Origin: Bradyrhizobium cenepequi
Lineage (GTDB): Bacteria > Pseudomonadota > Alphaproteobacteria > Rhizobiales > Xanthobacteraceae
Assembly: GCF_020329485.1 (NCBI RefSeq)
Contig: NZ_JAGKJI010000028.1
Coordinates: forward strand, 1-64,000
Direction of reading: 5' to 3'
DNA: 64,000 bases
Under the pieces are notes generated by a model that was given only the letters and a program-made list of their open reading frames with translations, was not told where the DNA came from and did no database searches. The number at the start of each line of letters is the position of its first letter. Position 1 is the first letter of the stretch. Shown one piece after another: positions 25,747 through 33,135 of this stretch. A program made the translations under genes and the position numbers.

Positions 25747-26520
25747 ATGAGACGGCCCGTGGTCGGCGTGATCGGAAACGCCCATCGCATCGAAGATCGT
25801 TTCACGGTTCAGATGGTGGGGGAGCGCAACCTGCGCGCGATCACCGACGTCGCGGGCGCCGTTCCGCTGATGTTCGCAGGTTCGCCTGAAATCACTGATG
25901 TCGGCGCTTTGCTCGACGTGGTCGACGGCGTGGTCCTGACCGGGGCACGTGCCAATGTCCACCCGACCCGGTTCAATTGCGAGCCGCATATCAGTCACGA
26001 GCCTTACGACATCCACCGTGACGAGGTCGCGTTGGCGCTCGCGGAGGCTTGTGTCGCGCGCGGCATCCCGCTGTTCGGCATCTGCCGTGGACTGCAGGAG
26101 ATGAACGTCGCTTTCGGCGGCTCGCTGCATCCCGAGATCCGTGAACTGCCCGGACGCATAAACCATCGCATGCCGCGGCTCGAGAACGGCGAAATCCATC
26201 CGGACCCGCTGGTGGTGTTCGCCGACCGTCACGACGTCAAGCTCACGCCCGGCGGGGTGTTCGCAACGCTCCTGGGTTGCGAGATCATCCGCGTCAATTC
26301 GCTGCATGGGCAGGGCGTCCTGGAGCCCGGCGAACGCGTCATGATCGAAGGCCTCGCCGAGGACGGCACCATCGAGGCGATCCGCATCGCCGACGCGCCG
26401 AGCTTTGCGCTCGGGGTGCAGTGGCACGCGGAGTATGACCCGCAACGCAACCCGATCAACAGGAAGCTGTTCGAAGCTTTCGGTGCCGCGCTGCGCGAGC
26501 GGCAGCGGGCGGCGGCGTAG
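25747..26520 (+). CDS. Class I glutamine amidotransferase-like hydrolase (PuuD/Peptidase C26)
   Basis: A 257-residue protein of the gamma-glutamyl-gamma-aminobutyrate hydrolase type. The nucleophile elbow FGICRGLQEMNVAFGG carries the catalytic cysteine. The histidine-glutamate pair of the triad is in LGVQWHAEYDPQRN. VDGVVLTGARANVHP and NSLHGQGV are further family blocks. It probably cleaves a gamma-glutamyl amide in polyamine or amino acid catabolism. No puu genes are adjacent. It stands alone between the transporter gene and a long noncoding stretch. Confidence 0.85.
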   Translation: MRRPVVGVIGNAHRIEDRFTVQMVGERNLRAITDVAGAVPLMFAGSPEITDVGALLDVVDGVVLTGARANVHPTRFNCEPHISHEPYDIHRDEVALALAEACVARGIPLFGICRGLQEMNVAFGGSLHPEIRELPGRINHRMPRLENGEIHPDPLVVFADRHDVKLTPGGVFATLLGCEIIRVNSLHGQGVLEPGERVMIEGLAEDGTIEAIRIADAPSFALGVQWHAEYDPQRNPINRKLFEAFGAALRERQRAAA

Positions 26521-26643
26521 TGGCGCCGGGATGAATCTGATTCAATTGTCAAACAGCTTCTCGGCTGTCATCGTCCGCAACCAGGTCGGCGCAACGCGGC
26601 GCCCGATGACAGGCTCCGGCGGACGATCCAGTACGCCGCCCCG

Positions 26644-26730
26644 GTAGGATGGGTAGAGCGAAGCGAAACCCATCGGCTTCGGAGCAAGCCGCGCGAATAA
26701 TGGGTTTCGCTTCGCTCTACCCCATCCTAC
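26644..26730. repeat. Palindromic interspersed repeat, family E (copy 1)
   Basis: Arms of about 29 nt starting GTAGGATGGGTAGAGCGAAG (26644-26672) and ending CGCTCTACCCCATCCTAC (26701-26730) are complementary apart from one extra C. A second copy at 39311-39396 has perfect 32-bp arms. I recall this element as abundant in Bradyrhizobium intergenic regions. Confidence 0.85.
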
Positions 26731-26757
26731 GTTTGGTTCAAACAGCGTGTGGATGTG

Positions 26758-27258
26758 AGTCCGCATTCTCGCGGCGCGTTTCGCCCGAGCTTTGCGTCTC
26801 GTTCCGCCCTCTCATCGGATAGAGGGCGCAGGGAAAGCCGGGTGCCGGCTGCACCCGTGGGCCCCGTGCAACAAAAAGCACGGGGGTAGGACCACAGGTC
26901 AACCGGAGCAACACCGGCTTTCCCTGCGCAGTGGTTTACGGCTTACTTCGTGCTCTTCCCGGTGACCGGGCTTTCTTGCCACCGTCGCCTCTCGCGCGAA
27001 TTTCTTCGCGCAAAAAACTTAGCGCCAGCGTCGGGGCGCCAGAACCACACGACTTCGCCGTCCACGGATAGTCACGCTCGTCAGTCGCAACACCCGCGTC
27101 CACCGCATCTCACCGCAACGTTCGTGACGATCGCGAGCCGCCCCTCATCCGCCGTGAGACGCGCGGAGTTAAATCACTGATTTGCCCGACGACGGAAGTA
27201 GAATATTTTTCGCTGATAGTCTGGACAGACTTTTGGTGATTTGCCCGTCGGGTTGTTT
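26758..27258. repeat. About 500-bp noncoding repeat with a strongly structured core
   Basis: No reading frame here has coding character. The core shows a perfect 16-bp inverted repeat (26826-26841 with 26914-26929, arm GCGCAGGGAAAGCCGG). It encloses two further perfect hairpins: GGGTGC/GCACCC (26840-26856) and CCCCGTGC/GCACGGGG (26862-26885). Downstream are CCCGGT-G-ACCGGG (26958-26970) and GCGCGAA/TTCGCGC (26994-27011). TGATTTGCCCG occurs twice, 59 bp apart (27178 and 27237). I recall near-identical long elements in many Bradyrhizobium genomes. The boundaries are approximate. The rest of the 26521-27359 gap holds the family E repeat and nothing else I can name. Confidence 0.65.
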
Positions 27259-27359
27259 TGTCGCACTCAAATCATCGCGATCAATGAAGGCGGCTTGCGA
27301 TCGATCGCACCAGATTCGAGCAGTTCTGCAGCTAGCTGGCGCGATCGTTGACTGCCGCG

Positions 27360-28571
27360 CTACTTCTGCGCTGTCACCATCGGGCAAGCACTGCTCGATA
27401 GCGGCGGAAATGCGTCTTTGCCTTCGACGGTCGCGAGTATCCTGAAAACATCCGAAGGGTCGGACACCTCGCTCGGCTTCTTGACCTCGGCGAGATACAT
27501 GTCATGCACCATCAGGTTGTCAGCGCGAAGCTTGCCGTTTCGTGCGAACGCATCATTGAAGGTGCGGCCCTGCAAATCCTTGACGACTGCGGCAGGATCC
27601 TTGGTGTTCGCGGCCTGAACCGATTTGATGTAGTTCAACGCGGACGAATACACGCCCGCCTGCATCATGCTCGGCGGTTTTCCCATCTTGGCGGCATAGC
27701 GCTTGGCAAATTCGCGCGTCCGGTCATCCATGTTCCAATAGAATCCGATTGTCGCGAGCAGGCCCTGCGCGCTCTTCAGACCAATGCTTTGGATGTCATT
27801 GACGTCAATCAAGAGAGCGATCATCTGTTGACCGCCGCCGGTGAGGGCAAATTCTTCGGCCTGTTTGATGCCGTTCTGAGTATCCGCGCCAGCGTTCGCC
27901 AGTGCGATGACTTTCGCGCCCGACGACTTGGCCGTCAAAAGAACCGAGCTGAAATCTGCTGTGTTGATTGGATGCGGCGCATGCCCCAGTGATTTCCCTC
28001 CGCCCCTGGTCACGACTTCCGTAACATCGCGTTCGAGCGCATGGCCGAACGCATAGTCGGCAACGACAAAGAACCACGTATCGCTGCCACGTTTGAGCAA
28101 CGCTTTGCCGGCCACGTTCGCGAGCGCGTAGGTTGTATAGGTCCATTGGATAAAGTTGGGAGAACATAGCTTTCCGCTCAGATCCGCCGACCCTCCGGCG
28201 GACGTGATGAACATCTTGTTTCGATCCCTGGCGAAGTTCTGGACCGCCATACATACGGACGACACCGGCACGTCGAGGATGACGTCGACGCCATCCTGAT
28301 CATACCAATGGCGCGCAATGTTGCCGCCGAGGTCGGGCTTGTTCTGGTGATCGGCTGAAATCAGTTCGATGGGTTTGCCCAGGGCGCTGCCGCCACACTC
28401 CTCGATCGCCAATTGCGCGGCCGCCACCGATCCCTTGCCGCTATTGTCCGCGAACAGGCCATTCATGTCGGTCAGGACACCGAATTTTAACGCCGTGTCC
28501 CCGGCGGCGCGGACAATCGCCGGCGAGAAGACTGTGGCACCAAGCCCACCAAGAAATGTGCGCCGTTTCAT
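27360..28571 (-). CDS. Periplasmic substrate-binding protein, branched-chain amino acid type (Peripla_BP_6)
   Basis: A 403-residue protein with a twin-arginine-like signal (KRRTFLGG, cleavage near AIVRA-AG). The type I periplasmic binding fold is shown by LKFGVLTDMNGLFADNSGKG, VDVILDVPVSSV, WFFVVADYAFGHALERD and VIALANAGADTQNGIKQAEE. This class serves Liv-type ABC importers of amino acids, aromatic acids or urea-like compounds. No Liv permeases or ATPases lie nearby, so it is an orphan binding protein or works with a distant transporter. GGGAG supports the ATG. It is transcribed away from the HpaR-type regulator region and may belong to the same accessory locus. Confidence 0.88.
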   Translation of the reverse strand: MKRRTFLGGLGATVFSPAIVRAAGDTALKFGVLTDMNGLFADNSGKGSVAAAQLAIEECGGSALGKPIELISADHQNKPDLGGNIARHWYDQDGVDVILDVPVSSVCMAVQNFARDRNKMFITSAGGSADLSGKLCSPNFIQWTYTTYALANVAGKALLKRGSDTWFFVVADYAFGHALERDVTEVVTRGGGKSLGHAPHPINTADFSSVLLTAKSSGAKVIALANAGADTQNGIKQAEEFALTGGGQQMIALLIDVNDIQSIGLKSAQGLLATIGFYWNMDDRTREFAKRYAAKMGKPPSMMQAGVYSSALNYIKSVQAANTKDPAAVVKDLQGRTFNDAFARNGKLRADNLMVHDMYLAEVKKPSEVSDPSDVFRILATVEGKDAFPPLSSSACPMVTAQK

Positions 28572-28778
28572 CTTTTCACTCCCTTTTTTGTTTTGTTGCA
28601 GTTTGCGTTGTCACCGACGGTTCTGCAAGTCATCCGTCAGAGGGCAGTGGAAACAATCCACATAGGCGCTATGAGCCCTGCTGCTTCAGTGCGCGCGATG
28701 GAGCTGAGAACGAGACATGGCAATATCAAGTTCAGTGAGACACCGGAGACAGCGTCACCAAGTCAGCGGCTCAAGAGG

Positions 28779-29288
28779 TTAGTCCGATCCTGTCTTGATC
28801 GTCGAAAGCCGTAGCTCAACCGTCCGCAGCAAATCCAGCAACTGCTCCACCGTGTCTTGCCCGATCACCTGCTTCAGAATGATGCTCTTCTGTGCGAGCG
28901 CGGCGGTGACGACCGCGACGTAGGCGGCGCCGCGCGGCGTCAGGATCACGCCCGTCAATCGCCGATTGGTCTGAGAACGAACCAGCCGGATCAGTCCCGC
29001 TTGCTTGAGGTCCTTCAGAATGCGCAGCAGGCTCGGCATCAGCAAGGCGGCGTGATTTGTCAGCGTCGTCTTGTCCATCGGTTGCACATCGTTGAGCGCG
29101 CGCAGCACACGCCATTGCTGTTCCGTGGTGCCGTGCGCCCGCAGGATTGGGCGCATATGAACCATCACCGCCTCCCGGGCGCGCAGCAGTCCGACGGGCA
29201 GGGCGCGTTCGAACGGGATCGTTGTGGCTTCGGCCACCCCGGCGAGCTCGTCCTCGTGTTTTCGCGTGGTTCGTGTGCGGAGGGGCAC
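28779..29288 (-). CDS. MarR-family regulator of the HpaR type
   Basis: The protein has about 169 residues. The block ALPVGLLRAREAVMVHMRPI followed by LRAHGTTEQQWRVLRAL is characteristic of HpaR-type repressors, which sense aromatic acids such as homoprotocatechuate. The recognition helix region is LTNHAALLMPSLLRILKDL, and the wing is RLVRSQTNRRLTGVILTP. I place the start at the GTG at 29288 because AAAGGA precedes it by six bases; the longer TTG-started frame (29345) runs into the operator-like repeat. It is divergent from the ABC transporter genes and probably represses them. Confidence 0.85.
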   Translation of the reverse strand: MPLRTRTTRKHEDELAGVAEATTIPFERALPVGLLRAREAVMVHMRPILRAHGTTEQQWRVLRALNDVQPMDKTTLTNHAALLMPSLLRILKDLKQAGLIRLVRSQTNRRLTGVILTPRGAAYVAVVTAALAQKSIILKQVIGQDTVEQLLDLLRTVELRLSTIKTGSD

Positions 29289-29339
29289 TCGGGGTCCTTT
29301 GCCTTTGGAGAATCGAATTATGCCAAGCTCGCCTTGACG

Positions 29340-29365
29340 CCTCAAGTTAACATATTAAGTTGAGG
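29340..29365. promoter_or_regulatory. Operator-like inverted repeat between the HpaR-type regulator and the ABC operon
   Basis: CCTCAAGTTAA-CATA-TTAAGTTGAGG is an 11+4+11 inverted repeat with one mismatched pair. It lies about 52 bp from both chosen start codons in the divergent gap, in an AT-rich patch. Position and symmetry fit the operator of the adjacent MarR-family regulator acting on both promoters. Confidence 0.65.
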
Positions 29366-29416
29366 AAAATTGCGGATCGGGCCGCCAGGTACCGACACCG
29401 GGGAGGAGAGCACGAG

Positions 29417-30265
29417 TTGCAAGGGTTCAACGATCAGGTGATCGAGGCCGCGCATCGGCGCACCGTACCGGGTAGCCGGTTTGCTGCGCGCGCCGCGAAT
29501 CTGCTGGCACGATCGACCGTACGCGAGACTGCGGCGACAACTATCGTGGTGCTGCTGCTGATCGCGGCGATGGAGGTCGCGAGCTGGTACGTCCCCGACT
29601 ACATCATGCCGTCGCCTGAAGCCGTATCTGCGGCGATCTGGCGGCTAGCCAATACGGACTACATCCACGTGTTCGCAACGCTCGGCCGGCTCGCGGCGGC
29701 GCTGTCGTTCTCGCTGGTGGCCGGTGTGCTGCTCGGCCTGCTGATGGCGTTGTCGCCGCTGCTGCGGCCGTTCATCCGCTCGCTTGTGGTGATCGACACC
29801 GGAATCCCGGCATTATCCTGGATCCTGCTCGCGGTGTTCTGGTTCAAGAATCCGGAGACGCGAATCTTTTTCATCCTGATTATGATCCTGATGCCGTTTT
29901 ATGCGCTCAGCATCTATGACGGCTTCCGCGCGCTGCCGAAGGATCTCGTCGATATGATCGAGAGCTTTCGCCCCTCGCAACTGCAGACGTTGCGCTATTT
30001 GATCGTGCCGCACCTCGTGCCCTACGTGATCCTGACCACCAAATCGGTGATCGGCTATGCCACCCGCATGGTGATCTTCGCGGAGCTGGTGGCGTCCGCG
30101 CTCGGCGTCGGCTCGCGCATGGGGCTCGCACAATCGACGTTCCACATCGACGAAGTGCTGGCCTGGACGTTCTTCCTGGTCGTCCTGAACATTGTGCTGC
30201 AGCTCTTGGTGACCGCGATCGAGAAGGCGGTGCTCGGCTGGCGCCAGGAGACGGCGGTCCGATGA
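29417..30265 (+). CDS. ABC transporter permease (SsuC/TauC/NMT-type)
   Basis: The protein has about 282 residues and six hydrophobic helices. The permease EAA-like loop reads FRALPKDLVDMIESFRPSQL followed by TLRYLIVPHLVPYVI, typical of the BPD_transp_1 family that imports nitrate, sulphonates, thiamine precursors or similar organic ions. I choose the TTG at 29417 because GGAGGAGAG lies six bases before it. The frame extends to a TTG at 29360 inside the operator repeat, and a GTG at 29438 is also possible. It overlaps the ATPase gene by 4 bp (ATGA). Confidence 0.88.
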   Translation: MQGFNDQVIEAAHRRTVPGSRFAARAANLLARSTVRETAATTIVVLLLIAAMEVASWYVPDYIMPSPEAVSAAIWRLANTDYIHVFATLGRLAAALSFSLVAGVLLGLLMALSPLLRPFIRSLVVIDTGIPALSWILLAVFWFKNPETRIFFILIMILMPFYALSIYDGFRALPKDLVDMIESFRPSQLQTLRYLIVPHLVPYVILTTKSVIGYATRMVIFAELVASALGVGSRMGLAQSTFHIDEVLAWTFFLVVLNIVLQLLVTAIEKAVLGWRQETAVR

Positions 30266-31053
30266 ACATGCGTCCGACAGACCTGGGCTCCGTAGTCGGA
30301 GCCCCCGTGATCTCGCTGCGCGGAGTGCGCAAGGACTTCAGCGGCCATCGGGTCGTCGACGATCTGAGCTTCGATGTCGCTCGCGGCGAGATCGTCACTT
30401 TGCTTGGGCGCACCGGAGCCGGCAAAACGACTGTGCTCAACATCATCATGGGTACGACCGGCATCGACGCCGGTGCGGTCAGAGTCGCGGGCGCCGATCC
30501 GTTCAAGGAATTCAAATCGCTGAAGGGTAGACTGTCGGTCGCGTTTCAGAATGATCGGCTGCTGCCGTGGCGGACCACGGTGGAGAATGCCGAACTCGGC
30601 CTGTTGATTCTCGGCGAGGACCGTAAGCGCGCACGCGCGAAAGCGATCGAATGGCTCGCCAACGTCAATCTTGCCGGGGCGGAGGACAAGTATCCACACC
30701 AATTGTCCGGCGGCATGCGCCAGCGCGTCTCGCTGGCGCGGGCGCTGGCGGTCGACCCCGAACTGATCCTGCTCGACGAGTCGTTCAGCCAGCTCGACCA
30801 CGTCACCTCGAGGACGCTGCGCCGGGACTTCTGCAAGGTCGCGCGCGAGTTCGGCAAGACCTGTCTGATCGTCACGCATCGGATCGATGACGCGCTCGAA
30901 ATGGCCGATCGTGTCATCGTGCTCGGCCCTGGCGCACGCATCATGCTGGAAATGCCGCTCGCGGAGGCGCGCATCGACCAACAGACCCGCGATCAATGTC
31001 GGGCGCAGATTGAAACAGCGTTAGGAGGAAAAGATGAAGCCGACGAGAGCTGA
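30262..31053 (+). CDS. ABC transporter ATP-binding protein (nitrate/sulphonate/taurine type)
   Basis: A 263-residue ATPase. Walker A is LLGRTGAGKTTVLN, the Q-loop is VAFQNDRLLPWRTT, the signature is LSGGMRQRVSLARAL, and Walker B is LILLDESFSQLDHVT. The switch histidine is in IVTHRIDDALEMAD. The Q-loop R-L-L-P-W form is typical of SsuB/TauB-type importers. It energises the permease it overlaps. Its own 3' end overlaps the first binding-protein gene by 20 bp, so the four genes form one coupled unit. Confidence 0.93.
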   Translation: MNMRPTDLGSVVGAPVISLRGVRKDFSGHRVVDDLSFDVARGEIVTLLGRTGAGKTTVLNIIMGTTGIDAGAVRVAGADPFKEFKSLKGRLSVAFQNDRLLPWRTTVENAELGLLILGEDRKRARAKAIEWLANVNLAGAEDKYPHQLSGGMRQRVSLARALAVDPELILLDESFSQLDHVTSRTLRRDFCKVAREFGKTCLIVTHRIDDALEMADRVIVLGPGARIMLEMPLAEARIDQQTRDQCRAQIETALGGKDEADES

Positions 31054-32044
31054 CGGATACGTGCGACCGTCCCGGCGCGTCGTGCTCAGCGGAATCGCTG
31101 CCGGCGCCGGCCTTCTGGCCGCCGCGCCCACGCTGTTGCGAGCGCGAGGCCCGATGGAAATCCGTTGTGGCACCGCGACGCCCGGATTTACCACTGTGTT
31201 CTACGACGTGATCCGCGAACGCAAGCTCGACGAGAAGCACGGATTCCGTCTTGGCGAGCCAGTGTTGAATGCGTCGATTGGCACGCTTTTCAACGATTTC
31301 GTCGCCAACAGTTCCGATCTGATCATCGCGAGCTGGGATCCGATCCTGACGCGCTATCACGGCGGTGTACCGTGCCGGCTGCTGTGCACGCTGATGACCG
31401 CAGATATGATCGGCATCGTCGCCGCCAAAGGCGGTCCGAAGTCGATCGCGGAATTGAAAGGCAAGACTATCGCGGCGCCGCAGCAGTCAGGCGTGTACCG
31501 GATGACACGCGCGATGATCAAGGAGACTGCCGGGGCGGACATCGAAGAGATCGCGCAGGTGCAGAACGCCGACAATCCGGCGCAGGGCGTCACTTTGGTG
31601 ATTGCCGAGCGGGCCGACGCCGCGGTCGCCTGGGAACCGATGATCAGCAACGGCATGCAGAAGCGTCCTGATCTCGGCGTGATCTTCAGCGCCGGCAAGG
31701 CCTTTCATGACAAGACGGGTTCGGATCTGCCGTATTTCTGCGTCAACGTCCGACAGGAAATCCTCGACACGAATCCGGGCCTCGGCGTCAAGCTTAATGC
31801 GGCGTTCGGCGAATGCGCGGGGCTGATCGAATCTGAATTCGATGCGATCGCTGCCAAATACGCGCCGCGGACCAAGATCGATGTCGAGACGCTGAAGATC
31901 GCCCGCGCATCTGGCCGGTTCAAGCTTGCCTACGGCGCTGCGAGCGATCCGAAGGTGCAGGCCACCATCATTACGGCTTCCGAAATCCTGACCCGGCAGA
32001 GCGTGCTGTCGCGTAAGGCCGAGCCGGGTTTCTTCGCCGCCTGA
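31034..32044 (+). CDS. ABC transporter substrate-binding protein 1 (NMT1/SsuA-like)
   Basis: The protein has 336 residues with a twin-arginine-type signal (PSRRVVLSGIAAGAGLLAAA). The type II binding fold is seen in SSDLIIASWDPILTRYHGG, PKSIAELKGKTIAAPQQSGV and ADAAVAWEPMISNGMQKRP. A very strong ribosome site (TTAGGAGGAAAAG) precedes the ATG inside the ATPase gene. It is clearly paralogous to the next gene. Having two related binding proteins for one permease suggests two ligands or two affinities. The ligand is unknown. Members of this class bind small organic anions or N-heterocycles. Confidence 0.88.
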   Translation: MKPTRADGYVRPSRRVVLSGIAAGAGLLAAAPTLLRARGPMEIRCGTATPGFTTVFYDVIRERKLDEKHGFRLGEPVLNASIGTLFNDFVANSSDLIIASWDPILTRYHGGVPCRLLCTLMTADMIGIVAAKGGPKSIAELKGKTIAAPQQSGVYRMTRAMIKETAGADIEEIAQVQNADNPAQGVTLVIAERADAAVAWEPMISNGMQKRPDLGVIFSAGKAFHDKTGSDLPYFCVNVRQEILDTNPGLGVKLNAAFGECAGLIESEFDAIAAKYAPRTKIDVETLKIARASGRFKLAYGAASDPKVQATIITASEILTRQSVLSRKAEPGFFAA

Positions 32045-32083
32045 CAACAGCCGAAACCATCCACCGCAGAAGAAGAGATTCAG

Positions 32084-33082
32084 ATGGCTGTCTCGAGACG
32101 GCATTTCATGCAAACGCTGGCGGGGACCGCTGCGACCTCCGTGCTGCCGGGCGCCGCGCGCTCGGACGATCTGCCGAAGTTGACTGATGTGCCGAAGTTG
32201 ACTTGGGCGACGTTCACCCCGGGCTTTGTGCCGGCGTTCATGGAGTGCACGCTGGCCAAGGGCTTCGACCGCAAGAACGGTGTGGCGCTGGCACCGCCAA
32301 TTCCGTATTCGTCGCTGACGACCTATTACGGCGACTTCGTCGCCGGCGGGTTCGATATGTGCTTCGGAAGCTGGGACACCTTTGCCGTGCGTGCCTTCGC
32401 CGGTGTGCCCGTAAAGTACCTGTGCGGCATCAATCCCGGCAATCTGCTCAACATCGTCACCACCTCGGACAGCATCCGTTCGGTCGAGGATCTGCGCGGC
32501 AAGACCCTGGCCGCGCCGACCTCGTCGGGCACCTTCCGCCTCATGAAGTCGCTGGTGCGCAGTTTCTACGGCATCGATCTCGAAAAGGAGACCTCGATCC
32601 AGACCGTCGACCATCCGCTCGGCGGCGTCACTCTGGTACTGGCCGACCGTGCCGACGCGGCGATGACCTGGGAGCCGAGCGTCGCTATCGGCATGAGCAA
32701 GAACCCGAAGCTGCGCGTCCTGCTCAACATGGGCGAGGCGTATGAAAAGCACGAAGGCACGGTGATGCCATTCCTCGGCCTCGCGATCCGTCAGGACGCG
32801 CTCGACAAGCATCCCGGCATCGCAGAGCGGCTGTACAGAACCTTCGCCGATGCTGCTGCCGCAATGGAAGCCGACCCGCAGGGCGCCTATGCGGCCGCCG
32901 AGAAGGAGACGCGGCTGCCAGCGAGCACGCTGGTCAAGGCGACGCAATCGGGACGGCTGAGATATCGCTTCGAGTCGATGGCCGATCCGAAGTCGCGCCA
33001 AGCGATCATCCGCAGCAGCGAAATCCTGGTGGCGGAGAAGGATCTGCCGAAGCCCGTGGATGCGAGCTTCTTCGTCGGCTGA
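32084..33082 (+). CDS. ABC transporter substrate-binding protein 2 (paralogue of the preceding gene)
   Basis: A 332-residue protein with a twin-arginine motif (SRRHFMQTLAG). It follows the same layout as its neighbour: TPGFVPAFMECTLAKGFD, FVAGGFDMCFGSWDTFAVRA, VEDLRGKTLAAPTSSGTFRL and GVTLVLADRADAAMTWEPSV. By eye the two proteins agree throughout but are well diverged, so the duplication is old. Tat export suggests the protein folds before crossing the membrane. It lies 39 bp after the first copy and 53 bp before the oxidoreductase gene, on the same strand. Confidence 0.88.
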   Translation: MAVSRRHFMQTLAGTAATSVLPGAARSDDLPKLTDVPKLTWATFTPGFVPAFMECTLAKGFDRKNGVALAPPIPYSSLTTYYGDFVAGGFDMCFGSWDTFAVRAFAGVPVKYLCGINPGNLLNIVTTSDSIRSVEDLRGKTLAAPTSSGTFRLMKSLVRSFYGIDLEKETSIQTVDHPLGGVTLVLADRADAAMTWEPSVAIGMSKNPKLRVLLNMGEAYEKHEGTVMPFLGLAIRQDALDKHPGIAERLYRTFADAAAAMEADPQGAYAAAEKETRLPASTLVKATQSGRLRYRFESMADPKSRQAIIRSSEILVAEKDLPKPVDASFFVG

Positions 33083-33135
33083 GTTAATCGCCGCCTCCTC
33101 GCGTCGCGCCGCGGCGCCGCAACAAAAGTACCTAC

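Noticed and set aside
26994..27011. GCGCGAA/TTCGCGC hairpin as a terminator
   Set aside because: It is followed by an A-run on the plus strand and not a T-run, and no gene ends nearby on the other strand.
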